Source: Lagopus muta (lineage: Eukaryota; Chordata; Aves; Galliformes; Phasianidae). Taken from it: DNA of 64,000 nucleotides. The notes beneath the pieces are model-generated. The model saw nothing but the letters and a program-made list of their open reading frames with translations. It was not told where the DNA came from and ran no database searches. The position numbers and the translations under genes are program-made. Position 1 is the stretch's first letter, and each line of letters starts with the position of its first letter. Location: NCBI RefSeq assembly GCF_023343835.1, contig NC_064434.1, forward strand, positions 5,375,505 through 5,439,504. The letters are read 5' to 3'. This document shows positions 1 to 10,394 of the stretch, piece by piece.

Positions 1-208
1 ATCACCAAATGTGGTGATGGAAAAGGCCTCAAAGCTCATCCAGTCCAACCGTTCACCTATTCCCAACAGCTCCCACTAAACCATGTCCCTCAACACAACA
101 TCCAGTCTTTCCTTGAACACCCCCAGGCTCGGTGACTCCACCACCTCCCTGGGCATCCATTGCAGTGCCTGACCACCCTTTCTGACAAGTAATACTTCCT
201 CATGTCCA
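1..208 (-). mobile_element. CR1 retrotransposon fragment, cut by window start
   Basis: Antisense CR1 3' region: CATCCAGTCCAACC, CCTTGAACACCCCCAGG, GGTGACTCCACCACCTCC in the usual order. Diverged. Confidence 0.88.
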
Positions 209-929
209 GAAATGTTCCAAATGTTCCAAATGTGGAACTCCAAGCAATGGACACAAGCTGGAGCTCCTCTGTGGAGCTCTGTGTCTGGGTGGACAGCCCA
301 GCATGGTCTTATTTGGAGAATATGATGGGGATGATTGGCTGTGTGGAGAAGCTCCTTTATGTGCAAAAGCTCTCTTGGGTGTGATGCATGAGGAGAACGG
401 TGATCCACGTGGGCTGGGTGGAGAGGAAGATGGCAGAGGTCTATGAAATTGGGGGTGCTTGGTGCTGGTGAGTTTTCCTTCTCTATAAGGGTGAAGAAGT
501 GAGAGTGCTTTGCAGCAGCTGAAATCCCAGCCAAGCCTTTCTTGTCCAACCCTTGCGAGCTGGAATACCCTTCTGGAGGATATTAGCAAGTCTCCTTACC
601 CAAATCTCCTCCCTTCCCAAACTGGCTGGGAGCTCCATGAAGAGCTGTTCACCACCCAGCCAGTCCCAGTTCTTCCCCGCCGCTTCATTCAGGATACAAA
701 ATTAATCATTAACCAACTTGTCCTTTGAGCGGCACGCAAAGAAAGCCGGTAACACTTGGCAGTAACACCGGGCAAGGCACAGCCCTGCAGCCTGCTTGCT
801 TTTGCTAGGGAGCCACTCCAGGATGGGACACTGCCCTTTCACTGCCTGTGTTGCATCTCTCAGGCAGCAATTTTAGAAGTTCTTGTGAATATTCCCCAAA
901 CAGCCCACCTTTGGGCTCCCCTTCATGCC

Positions 930-1130
930 TAATGTGAGCTTATAGGGGGATAACTGTACAGGAAGGCAGATGGGTATAGAGAGAGGCGTACGTGGAGGCA
1001 GGTGAACATGCAGTGAGCATGTAGGAATGCAGGTGTGTTTAGGAAGGTAGACATGCATATAGGAGGCAGGAGGCTGAGGTGGTGAATGAACATATAGGAA
1101 GGCAGGTGAGTGTATAGGACAGCAGGTGAG
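930..1130. repeat. Degenerate minisatellite, about 20-bp unit
   Basis: Variants of ATAGGAAGGCAGGTGAGTGT recur roughly every 20-30 bases. The array lies in the 3' flank of the minus-strand gene. The rest of 210-1900 is single-copy sequence with no exon seen. Confidence 0.65.
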
Positions 1131-1902
1131 CAACACCATCGTGTGCACTGGAAGTGATTATCTAACAGCTGAAAATGGGGCCATGCCCAGATGTTATTGG
1201 GGAGCACTCAGCACACGGACACTTCTGGACCCTGCAGCACTGGGATTTCCCCCAGCACTGCCCTGCAGTGACCAAGGGCACCTCTGGGAACATGAAGAAG
1301 TGCTGAGCAGAGGGCTGAGTAACGTCCCTGATTTCCCCTGGCTCTGAGATCTCCCCACATCTTGCACTGAAATGAGTCACCCCATGCAGCATGGCGCCAG
1401 CCATCGACACGTGAGAACAGAAACGTCCCCAGCTCCTGTGCCAGGAGTCACGTCAAAGGCGTATTCTTCTTCTTAGTTGTTATTTTTTTTCCTTTAAAGC
1501 AAAATCCCTTTCTGCTCCATCTGACTCAGCCCCAGCAAAGCCACTTCTTGAAGCAGAGCAAAGCCCAGCCTGGTGACACAGGGAATTATGCTGTGTCCCC
1601 GTGGGATGCAGCTTGGTATTTTGGGGGGAAAGCTCTGAGAAGACCCTGAGTTGCCCATACTCCATCAGTGCACGGTGAGCACCAAGCTGGTCCCAGGGCT
1701 GCAGGTGTGTGGGGACATCCCAGCAGCACACTCAGAACTCAAAGCCAGTGTCTGAGAGTGGTGTCCCGATGCTCCCTGAGCTCCAGCAGGTCGGGGCTGT
1801 GCCCCAGGGAGCTGTTCCATGCCCTCTGCCCTCTGTGGCAGAACCTTTCCCTAGCACCCAGCTTTTTCCCAGTGTCCAGTCCTGAGATCCCTCCATCTCA
1901 TC

Positions 1903-2230
1903 CTATAGGATGTCAAAGCGCTTCTCTGGCAGTGCTGGAGCAGCCTCTTCCTCGGGCTCGATGCTGTTGGGTACCGTGTGCTGTGGTGCCCGGGACACTT
2001 TGCAGACACGAGCATACACAGGTATGGGGCTGCCTGGGCTGCACGGCTCCTCTTGCACAACAAAGCACTGCACCGGGTCCCCACCGTCCCCATCGTCCCT
2101 ATAGGGCTTCTCCAGCCTAGCACTGAGCTTCTGGGATTTGTAGCGGATGCTTTCGTAGATGGACCCCTGGGCATCCTGCACTGCGTCCACTGCGGGCTCT
2201 GCGGTGCCACCGGGCAGCAGCGGGAGCTGC
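1903..2230 (-). CDS. Terminal coding exon of the adaptor gene (tyrosine-motif tail)
   Basis: The acceptor at 2232-2231 follows a pyrimidine-rich tract (CTTCCTCCGTCACAG). The exon opens with one base completing an arginine codon, then QLPLLP, and runs 108 codons to TAG at 1903-1905. It holds both tyrosine motifs (SIYESI, VYARV) and the IEPEEE tail. Other frames also stay open because the DNA is GC-rich, but only this frame has a recognisable composition (tyrosine motifs, acidic clusters, proline groups), and it is the frame reached from the upstream exons. Confidence 0.68.
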
Positions 2231-5200
2231 CTGTGACGGAGGAAGTCTGGGGTCCTTGGAGAGGATTTAGGGGATGTGTTGGGGTGTGGTGACCCAGAGA
2301 TGTCTGTGTTCCCCTCACTGGTGACGTCTGTCCTGCTGCAAGGCGATGCACCTACAGGGAAGGAGAGGGAGAGGCTGAGGTGGGGGAGATGCGTGGGGGC
2401 ACCCCCTCATTTCAGGGTAAGGTAGCAATGAGGAAATGTTCTTAAATGAGAGCTTTGGTGCATTTCTTCCTGCCTGCTGGCTCTATCCCTTCCCTTTGGT
2501 TTTTGCAAGAAATTCAACAGAAAACAAAGGAAAACCCCATGCATCCCGTGCTCCCCGCCTTCCCTCCCTGCTCAAATATTTATTTAAGGAGGAGGTTCTG
2601 CCCTGTGCGCAGGATCTGTCAACAGCAGGAGATGGCAGAGCGGGTGCCCAGCCGGTTTGTTCACCTCCGAGATGAAGGAGGCTCTGGAATAGGTTTCCTT
2701 CTGCATTGTGAGCGTTCCTCTTCCTGTTGTAAAGCTGCAGGGACGTGGTGCTGTGGGACTTGGGGGGCAGGTTCCCTGCAGCAGGTGGTTGGGTGCAGGA
2801 CCACGGAGAGGAAGTTGTGGGATCGGAGCCGTGACCTCCTTGCTGCCCTCCGTCTGTGTCCTGAAACCCCTGCCCCATGAGCATCCCAGTGTGAGCATCC
2901 CAGTGTGGGCATCCCCACAGGACCCAGCACCAACACCCCAATGGGCTCTCCAATGGAGATTCCCCCAAAGTGAACATCTCAGTGTGAGCACACCAATGGG
3001 AGCATCCCAATGTGGGAAACCCAGTTTAAGCATCCCAACCTGAGCACCCCAAAGCGGGCACCCCAACGTGAGTATTCTAATGCAGTCATCCGTATGTGAT
3101 CATCCCAACCTGAGCACCCCCAAGTGGGCAGTCCAACGTGGGCACCCTCATGTGAACACCCTAAGAGAAACATCTCAAGCTGATCACTCCAACACGAATA
3201 TCCCAAAGTGGGCACCCGAACCTGAGCACCCCACTGCAAACATCCCCATGTGAGCATCCCAAAGTGGGCATCCCACTGCAAGTATCCCAGTGAGCACCTC
3301 AACCTGAGCACTCTAAAGTGAACATCCCGACTTGAGCACCCCGAAGTGGACACTCCAATGTGAGCATCCCAATGCAAGCATCCTGACCTGAATGCTCCGG
3401 TGTGGGAACCCCAAAGTTGGCACCCCAGTGTGAGTATCCCAGTGCAAGCATCCCAATGTGAGCACCACAACATTGAGTTTTCCAAAGTGGACATCCCATC
3501 ATGGGCACTCGAAAGTGGGTACCCCAATGTGAGCATCACACTACAAGCATCTCCACGTGAGCACCCCAAGCTGAGCACCCCAAAACGGGTGCTCCACTGC
3601 GGGCAACCCCATGCGTGCACCCTAACACAAACATCTCAAATTGATCACCCCAATACAAAGAGCCCAAAGTGAGCATCCCAACCCGAGCATCCAAACAAGG
3701 GGAACCTCAGCGTGGGTAGCACAGTGCAAGCATTCCCAAGTAAGCATCCCAAGAGGGCATCCCAACTTGAATATCCCAATGCAAGCATTCCCATGTGAGC
3801 ATCCCAAACGGGCGTCCCAATCTGAGCATCCCAATGCAAACATCCCAAGTGTGAGCACCCTACAATGGACATCCCAAGGTGAGAACCCTAACATGCACAT
3901 CCCAAAGTGGGGACCCCAACGTGAGCATCCCAGTGCAATCATCCCCATGTGAGCACCCCCAAAACGGGCGCTCCAGGCTGAGCATCCCCCCGTGAGCACC
4001 TTAACACAAACACCTCAAGCCGATCACCCCAACCTGAGCACCCCAAGGCGGGCACTCCAATGTGAGCAGCAGCTCAAAGTCCCGCAGAGCCGCGGCTCCT
4101 CCCAGTCCTCGGAGCGAGCAAATCATTAACAGCGCCGGCAGCACCGCGCCGCGGACCTTCGGACTGCGGTGGCACAGCGCGCACACACGCGTGCAATGCG
4201 CACTTGTGTCTGTGCACGTGTATTTGCACGCCCGCGGGCAAGTGTGCCAATGCAACGGCCGCGCGCGCACATAAGCGCGTGCATGTGCACATTTGCACGC
4301 GCGTGTTGCACGCTCAGGCGTGTGCAACGGTTTCCTCGTGCGCAGCACCCGTGCAGGTGGGTGCGCGTGGGGCAGAGGGAGCGCGCACAGCAGCAGGAGC
4401 CGGGGTAGCGGAACGCCGCCGCCGCCTGTCCCCATCGCTGTCCCCGTCTCTCCGTCCCCTGCCCCGTCCCTACCTCCCAGCAGCGCTCCTTCCCCATCTC
4501 TGCAGTCCGGTCCCGACAGCGTCACCTGCAGCAGAAACGAAGAGACGCTCGTGCACCCGCCCCAAACTCTTGTGCAACACTCGCGCACGCTCACACGCCT
4601 CATGCCTGCCCCCCATTGCGTCTCATTGCCCCCTATCGCCCCCCAGCCCCGCAAATATCCTCTCTGGCCTTTAGGGGTGCGCTGGGCTCAGTGTCTCTCA
4701 ACCCCACGAGAGATTCTCCCCGCTCCCCCACCCCTAAGCCTGTTCCCGCGTCCCCCTGATGTTTCGGATTTGTTTTTTTTTGGGGGGGGGATTCGGGACC
4801 GTTCCCGCTGCCGACGCTGGGGGGCTGTCCAAGCCCGTGCGACAGCGCTGTCCCCAAGGAGCGACGCGGCGACATCCGACGACGTCTCGTTTTGAGTGAA
4901 GAAAGGATTCATAGGGGATGGGGGATGGAGGGGTGCACAGCCCGTTTGTCCCCTTGTCCGGCTGTCCCTCGCAGGGACGGGTTGTTACGGGTGGGGATCG
5001 ACTGTTAATGAGATGGGGACATTAGCAGTGGGCACACGGGGACAAAAAGGGGATGGGGACACAGAGCAGAGCCCCCCCCGGCCGCACCGCTCTCACCAGC
5101 CCGGAGTTCCCTGCGTTGCTCTGGGTGGAGAGGCGTCCGCTCGCCCTGTAGAAAGGGAATGGTGGCACCAATGTTCCCACGGCCACCCTTTGGCTGAGCC

Positions 5201-5352
5201 AAAAAGCATGGCACGACCCCCATGGGGTGCTGAGTCCTCGCAAATCCCCCATGTGAGGGCACATACCTGGGGCAGAAGGCGCAGAGGAACAGCAATAGCA
5301 GAAACCCAATGGGTGCAGCAGCAGCCAAACCCCACGGCAGCACCGGGGCCAT
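1903..5352 (-). CDS. Single-span transmembrane adaptor protein of SCIMP/LIME1/PAG1 type, 194 aa, five coding exons
   Basis: The model joins 5352-5267, 5145-5097, 4525-4474, 2734-2665 and 2230-1903. All junctions have AG acceptors and GT donors and phases 2, 0, 1, 2 agree. The protein starts MAPVLPW, has one hydrophobic span (about residues 8-26) ending in CAFC (24-27), a CxxC palmitoylation-type motif like that of LAT, PAG1 and LIME1, then a polar tail. The tail has a proline/arginine stretch (76-92), SIYESI around Tyr111 (fits the ITIM consensus), PVYARVCK around Tyr158, and an acidic end. From Tyr158 the sequence aligns without gaps to the Csk-site end of SCIMP as I recall it (YxxV, KV, P, IEPE) and stops at a similar distance. 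YESIR and YxRVCK recur in LIME1, but in reverse order. Inferred role: a palmitoylated immune-cell scaffold recruiting SH2 proteins. SCIMP's last tyrosine (EDDYDDV) is absent (EEEAAPA). No AATAAA was seen downstream. Family fairly sure; orthology not. Confidence 0.62.
2665..2734 (-). CDS. Adaptor exon 4 (70 bp, proline/arginine segment)
   Basis: Acceptor CCACGTCCCTGCAG and donor CGGAG/GTGAAC bound a 70-base exon. It enters in phase 1 and leaves in phase 2, exactly what the neighbouring exons need. It encodes residues 63-85: an EEE cluster, CRRK, then a PIPEPP proline run. It is short and not independently recognisable; the support is frame continuity and splice sites. Confidence 0.48.
2870..4070. 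repeat. 1.2-kb minisatellite, about 15-bp unit, in intron of the adaptor gene
   Basis: About eighty degenerate units of the form AGCATCCCAATGTGG fill the intron between exons 3 and 4. Because the unit is a multiple of three, long meaningless ORFs persist in several frames (213 codons on the minus strand at 2979-3620). Units alternate CATCCCAA and CACCCCAA with GTGAGCA or GTGGGCA. Confidence 0.93.
4080..4890. other. CpG-rich patch with alternating GTGCAC-type repeats
   Basis: CpG density jumps here compared with the flanking minisatellite. From 4165 to 4330 the sequence is mostly alternating purine-pyrimidine (GCGCACACACGCGTGCAATG and related variants). Exon 3 of the adaptor lies inside the patch. 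It could be an intragenic CpG island or simply a GC-rich tandem array; no promoter elements are clear. Confidence 0.55.
4474..4525 (-). CDS. Adaptor exon 3 (52 bp)
   Basis: Acceptor CGTTTCTGCTGCAG is strong and the donor is GGGAG/GTAGGG. In frame it reads VTLSGPDCRDGEGALLG, entering in phase 0 and leaving in phase 1. It sits inside a CpG-rich, repeat-laden patch, so a chance match is possible. Skipping it would break the frame into exon 4. Confidence 0.45.
5097..5145 (-). CDS. Adaptor exon 2 (49 bp, juxtamembrane segment)
   Basis: Acceptor CCCTTTCTACAG and donor GCTG/GTGAGA enclose 49 bases, separated from the membrane-span exon by only a 121-base intron. The first base completes an arginine codon from the previous exon, followed by ASGRLSTQSNAGNSGL. 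The exon leaves in phase 0. Confidence 0.48.
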
Positions 5353-5361
5353 CGATGGGAG
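5267..5361 (-). CDS. Adaptor exon 1 (coding): start codon and membrane span
   Basis: Acceptor CGTCCCCCACCAG and a near-perfect donor CCCAG/GTATGT bound 95 bases. The exon reads CTC CCA TCG then ATG at 5352, giving MAPVLPWG, alanines, PIGFLLLLFLCAFC. This start leaves about eight residues before the membrane span, as in LAT and LIME1 (leaderless type III membrane proteins). The frame is also open back to the acceptor, so an upstream coding exon could add an N-terminal extension. Confidence 0.58.
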
Positions 5362-5784
5362 CTGGTGGGGGACGGACACACTTCAGGATAGGTGCAGGGC
5401 TGACCTCACTCTGCTTCCAGGAAGCTTTTCCCACACAGATTCCCTAGGAATTCCCATCCCTTGCTCCAACCAGGGCTATACAGCACTGTCCCCCCGCAGC
5501 TCAGCCCACAGAGGATTTGGTGTGATAGCAGTGCGGGCAGGGCCCTGTGCCCAGGGTTGGCACCCATGGGCCGTGGTGCCTGAGGGCTGCAGGAAGCCGT
5601 GCCCCATCCCAGGCCTGGATTGCTGGCATAGCTGTGCCGTGACACAGCACTGTCACACCCCATGGCGCCCGGCTCACCTCACAGCTTTTGCTCTTACTCA
5701 AACACCTGTGTTTGGTGGCTGCTCTCCCCACTGTTGCAATGGGGAGGGTGGGTGAAAAAGGGGCTGGAGAGAGGGGTAGCATCC

Positions 5785-6240
5785 CACTGTATCCCTAGTT
5801 TATCCTTCCTGCATCCGTGCTACATCCCCGCTGTATCCCATTGCATTCCTGCTACATCCCTACTGCATCCCTGCTGCATTCCGCTGCATCCCACCATATA
5901 CCTATTGTATCCTTCCTGCATCTCTCCTGCATCCCTGGATCCCGTTGCATCTTCGCTGCAGCCCTAGTGCATCCCAAGTGCATTCCCACTGCATCCCTGC
6001 CGCATCCTCCCTGAAACCTTGCTCCATCCCCTCTGCATCCCCACTACATTCCCACTGCACCCCTATTGCATTCTCACTGCATTCTGCTGCATATCTACTG
6101 TATCCCACTGCATTTCCACTGCATCCCCACTGCATCCCTGCTTTATATCTACTGTATCCCACTGCATCCCTCTGCAGCCATCCTGCATCCCTGCTGCGCC
6201 CCTGTTGCATCCCTCCTGCACCTCCATTGAAACCTTGCTC
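5785..6240. repeat. Minisatellite, 10-15-bp CATCCC(T/A)CTG unit, in the first intron of the adaptor gene
   Basis: Some forty imperfect copies of CTGCATCCC with short spacers. It lies between the possible 5' exon and the membrane-span exon. All ORFs through it are repeat artefacts. Confidence 0.92.
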
Positions 6241-6776
6241 TGTCCCCAGCTCTGTCTCTCACCAGACCCCTGCCCAACACTGACTGGGGGTCGGTTGGGC
6301 TCCGCACAGGAAAGTTTCAGGGTGGAAACCCTGCAAAGAGAGCCTGGATCTGCCCAACAGGCTGAGCCTGCTCTGCTGGCTCTGTGCAGCCCTGCCCGGT
6401 GCTGGCACCCTATTGTGACCCCCCCACCGTGTCCAGAGCACCCTGCTTGTACTGTGGAGCTGTTAGGGGTGAGTTGTCCCCAGCGTGGGTGCCCTCACCC
6501 CAGGGAGCTGGGTTCTGTGGGGTAATTGGTCATAGACTGGAAGGATTTTTCTTCCAGAAACCCACTCAGTCAAGTACTCGTTCCTATTGGATGCTCCAGA
6601 GGAGCACAGGGGTAATTTCAGACATTCCCCATCCGTCCGAGCCCACCCTGCCTCAGTTTCCCCATCTGTACACTGACACCATCCTCAATGTACCCATGTT
6701 CCCCACAGCTCAGCCTCAAGGCCCAGAACCTCCAATACCCCTCTCTGTACCCTTCCCCAGGCTCAGAGACACTCAC

Positions 6777-6893
6777 CCAGGTGCTGCTGGACCCCTGGGT
6801 GCTGCCGGCTGCTGCTCCACTCAACTTTGGCCGGGAGCAGTGGGTGGCACCCGTCACACCCCAGCTTCCTGCTGCTGCCTCACCCGGCCCCAT
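6777..6893 (-). other. Possible 5' exon of the adaptor gene (UTR or N-terminal extension)
   Basis: An ATG at 6893 opens 39 codons (MGPGEAAAG...) ending at CCTGG/GTGAGT, a good donor in phase 0. Spliced to 5361 it would extend the protein to 236 residues in frame. The extension lacks a signal peptide, and its Ala/Gly/Ser composition could be UTR. The exon start and transcription start are not visible. Confidence 0.28.
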
Positions 6894-7149
6894 GGAGCTG
6901 TGCCCTGGGCATGCGGGGAAACCCTGAGCCCCAACAGCACCAAAATCAGCAACCTCAGGGGGGTTCTGAACACCCATGGGGGGTCCTAACAGCCATGGGG
7001 GGTCCTGCAGCCCAGGGGAGATCCTGCAGCCCTAGGAGGGGTCTTGTGCCCCCAGACCCAGTGCTATGGGACCCCCCTGGGGAGCTGCTGGGAAGGGTTA
7101 AGCCAGGATCAGAGCCCCTAGGAGTAATGCTGGATCCCCCTTATTCAGG

Positions 7150-7420
7150 ATCCACAGCCATCCAGGATTCCCTCTGCACTCTCTCTGTCCCCAGCCATCC
7201 TCCAACCCAGATCCCCTCCATCCTGGATCCCCTGTACCCATGATCTCTTCCATCCTGGATCACCCTCCATCCTAAATCCTGTCCATCCTGGATCTCCTTC
7301 ATCCGTGATACTCCTCCATTCCAGATCTCCTCCAACCTAGATCTTCCTCCATCCCAGATTGCTGCTCTCCCAGATCACCCTCTGTCCTAAATCCACTCCA
7401 TCCCAGATCCCCTTTTGCAG
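7150..7420. repeat. Minisatellite, about 19-bp GATCYCCTCCATCCTG unit
   Basis: About thirteen degenerate copies of a CCATCCTGGATC-centred unit, immediately upstream of the possible 5' exon. 7430-7750 is single-copy with nothing recognisable. Confidence 0.85.
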
Positions 7421-7750
7421 TTCCAGGTGGGAGCAGCTCAGTCCTGAGCCTCCAGATAGAGCTGTCCCTGCTCTGTGCTATTAAGATAAATTCCTCCTGT
7501 GACAAGCTCATCTCTGCATTGTCACTTCATTAGGATCCAGACACCGAAACACATAAAAAGCTGTTCAATGATGTTGGAAGAAAAAAAAATCATTTAATTA
7601 CAAACTCCCCCCAACGTGGCTGTGTGTTCTGCTGCACCACTCAGATCCGTGACCCCAAACCATGGAGCTATCATCAGTACTATTAGGAAAATTGGAGCAA
7701 TTTGCTCAGAATGCAATACATGCTGAAGCTGAAATCTGAAAAAGACCTGT

Positions 7751-7960
7751 CCCTTCCCTTCCCTTCCCTTCCCTTCCCTTCCCTTCCCTTCCCTTCCCTT
7801 CCCTTCCCTTCCCTTCCCTTCCCTTCCCTTCCCTTCCCTTCCCTTCCCTTCCCTTCCCTTCCCTTCCCTTCCCTTCCCTTCCCTTCCCTTCCCTTCCCTT
7901 CCCTTCCCTTCCCTTCCCTTCCCTTCCCTTCCCTTCCCTTCCCTTCCCTTCCCTTCCCTT
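7751..7960. repeat. Perfect (CCCTT)42 microsatellite
   Basis: Exactly 210 bases with no interruption visible. The complement is (AAGGG)42, a homopurine strand. It is joined directly to the CCACT array that follows. Confidence 0.98.
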
Positions 7961-7961
7961 C

Positions 7962-8056
7962 CCACTCCACTCCACTCCACTCCACTCCACTCCACTCCAC
8001 TCCACTCCACTCCACTCCACTCCACTCCACTCCACTCCACTCCACTCCACTCCACT
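7962..8056. repeat. Perfect (CCACT)19 microsatellite
   Basis: Ninety-five uninterrupted bases in phase with the preceding pentanucleotide array apart from one C. It grades into a C/T-rich tract to 8097. The long low-complexity ORFs across it (GKGRE and WSGVE repeats) are not genes. Confidence 0.98.
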
Positions 8057-8378
8057 CTCCTCCTCTCCCCATCCTCTCCCCAACCCTTCCCCTCACCTTT
8101 CCCACACCAACACATGGGCACAGCCACAGTAAAGCTGACTCCCAAGAGGCAATAAACTCACAGTGCTCAGCACTGTTCCCAGTAGCATTCCCCCAGGAAT
8201 ATTTTGTTCATCACTCGAAAGGTGCCCACATGTTCTGCAGAGGGCAGCACGACATCGGTGTTGGACAATCACATCGTTCTCGGTGCCATTTCTGGGTGCA
8301 AATCTGTGCTGCCAAATGGCTTTACAAAAAGTCTTCATGAAATCACAGCTTTTCCGTCTGGTTATGGGGACTGGGGAC

Positions 8379-8536
8379 AGGGAGGTGGTGGGGTCACCAT
8401 CCCTGGAGGTGTTCCAGAACTGTGAGGATGTAGCACTGAGGGATGTGGGCAGTGGGCACGGTGGGTTGGCTTGGGGTTGGAGTGAGCGATCTTAGAGTTC
8501 TTTTCCAATCTAAATGGTTCTGTGATTCTATGATTC
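8379..8536 (+). mobile_element. CR1 3'-end fragment
   Basis: GGGAGGTGGTGGGGTCACC, CCTGGAGGTGTTCCAGAACT and the tail GGTTCTGTGATTCTATGATT. Confidence 0.9.
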
Positions 8537-8872
8537 CCTTCCCAGGCTGGCAGTGCCTGACAGCAATGCAGCTCTGAGATTTTGGCACAATGAGCCCATG
8601 CTGGTATCCTCCAAACCTGGGAGCAGTGGTAGCATTTGACAATTCTGGCCTGCTGCCGTTTGTAATTAAGCCGTATGCCTCCAGCAGTCATTTGTCACCC
8701 TATTTTAAGTCTGCTGGAACTGATGTGCCTTTCTGACGGTCTTAGTTAAAAATTTAATGACTTTTAAAATTTTCCATAAGGCTGAGATGTATTCGTCACT
8801 CTGCATCACAGCTGCACAGTGCTACCAGTGCAATGCCACCTGCAGAATTGGGTTTGCACCATGTTGGGCTCT

Positions 8873-9105
8873 TCCTCAGGGATCTCCCCCAGCCCAAGCT
8901 GCTGGGCACCCTGCTCTGGGTGGCTCTGCTGAGGTAGGAGGGGACCAGAGGGACACAAGGATGCCTCCAGCCCTAAGCACCCTGGGGCTCTGTGAGCTGG
9001 GTGCGGTGACGGATGGTCTCATTGGGGCTCCCTTTTCCACCAAAGGTTGGTGATACTGGTGATCCTTCAAGGTCCCTTCCCACCTGGATTGCTCTGTGAC
9101 GGATC
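8873..9105 (+). repeat. Unassigned interspersed repeat, copy A
   Basis: It contains CTGGGCACCCTGCTCTGGGT, GACCAGAGGGA and TGCCTCCAGCCCTAAGCACC, all shared with 15146-15280. It ends with a CR1-like ATCCTTCAAGGTCCCTTCCC. It may be an old CR1 3' end carrying unusual sequence. Confidence 0.55.
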
Positions 9106-9164
9106 TGTCTTAACAGTTGATTCAATGTTGGGAGCAAAACCCACCTAAAAGTCCTAAAAGTGAA

Positions 9165-9334
9165 TGCCCCATCCTGGAGGTGTTCAAGGCCAGGTTGGAT
9201 GGGGCACTGGGCAGCCTGGTCTGGTATTAAATGTGGAGGCTGGTGCCCTGCATGCAGCAGGGGTGGTTAGAGCTTCATGATCCTTGAGGTCCCTTCCAAC
9301 TCAAGCCATTCTCAGATTCTATGAATCTATGAAT
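9165..9334 (+). mobile_element. CR1 3'-end fragment
   Basis: CCTGGAGGTGTTCAAGGCC, GGATGGGGCACTGGGCAGCC and GATTCTATGAATCTATGAA tail. 9340-10120 downstream is single-copy with no feature seen. Confidence 0.92.
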
Positions 9335-10122
9335 GAAAGCCATTCCCCTCCCATTTGATGGATAGGAAGACCCAACTGTACCAGCAAGGGCACAGCCTTT
9401 GAGCAGCATCACCACAGCATCCTCCACCCACGGATGCCATGCTGCGTGTCAACATCGCCATTCCCCCAGCCAGCCCCAGGCTCAGCTCCGTGCTGTTCAT
9501 GCTGCTCCCACGTGTCTCGGTATCTCCAAAGGGGCAGGAATCACGCAGCAGGGTGCCTGCTTTGGGACTGCCCTCTGAAATCCTGCCCGGCCATCGGGGC
9601 TCCGAGCCGCCTGGCCAGCGGCCAGCAAAGCACTTAAGTGCGCACTTGGCTTCAAGCATGCAAGCCCTTCCAAACAACCTTAAGTGATTTGCTGGATCCA
9701 AAACAAAGTTATTAGCACCTTGCAGCACTAAGCCTCTCCGGTGCATGTCATCAACTGTCAGTGATGGGTAAACTGGGATTAGGGCGAAACGCTCCCGTAT
9801 CTTCCATCATTTCTCCTGAAGGCTTTGCCATGAGCTCCTGTGGCACAGGGACAGCAGCTCTTTGCATCTCCTGCTTCTTGGGCTGCAGGCTGTTTGCGTG
9901 CTCATTGAGTTACGTGTGCCAATGTTGGATTATGTTTCTTTGGGTTTCCTTTTAAAAGCATTTATTTAACAGACCTCATTTTATTGGATGCCATATATTG
10001 TTAAGGATACTCAGGTTTTTGCTCATTTTCTTTGGCCATTTCTGAATGCATTATTCTACAATTCTGTCTCTATGTATATACATAATATAGCATATAGACA
10101 TTTCTCTGTTTCCTTCTTCATC

Positions 10123-10394
10123 CAGGTAACAGCGACAGGACAAGAGGTAGTGGCCTCAAGTTGCACCAGAGGAGGTTCAGGTTGGAGATTAGGAAACATT
10201 TCTTCTCCAGAAGAGCAGTGCTGCAGTGGCACAGCTGCCCAGAGGGGTGATGGGGTCACCAAACCTGGAGATGAGAACAGCAGAGATGTGGCACTGAGAG
10301 ATGTGGTCAGTGGGCATGGTGGGATGTGTTGGGGTTGAACTGGGTGATCTCAGAGCTCTTTTCCAACCTGAATGGCTCAGTGATTCTACAATTC
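10123..10394 (+). mobile_element. CR1 3'-end fragment
   Basis: AACAGCGACAGGACAAGAGG, AGGAAACATTTCTTCTCC and the GTGATTCTACAATTCT tail. 10400-10960 downstream is single-copy. Confidence 0.93.

Noticed and set aside
2979..3620. 213-codon minus-strand ORF with repeated GCSHWDAH-like wording
   Set aside because: It lies wholly in the 15-bp minisatellite. The unit length keeps frames open and several frames behave alike; it is intronic in the adaptor model.
7594..8340. ORFs of 125-212 codons on both strands (GKGRE, WSGVE, PSLPF repeats)
   Set aside because: They translate the CCCTT/CCACT microsatellite; pentanucleotide repeats without stops stay open in every frame.
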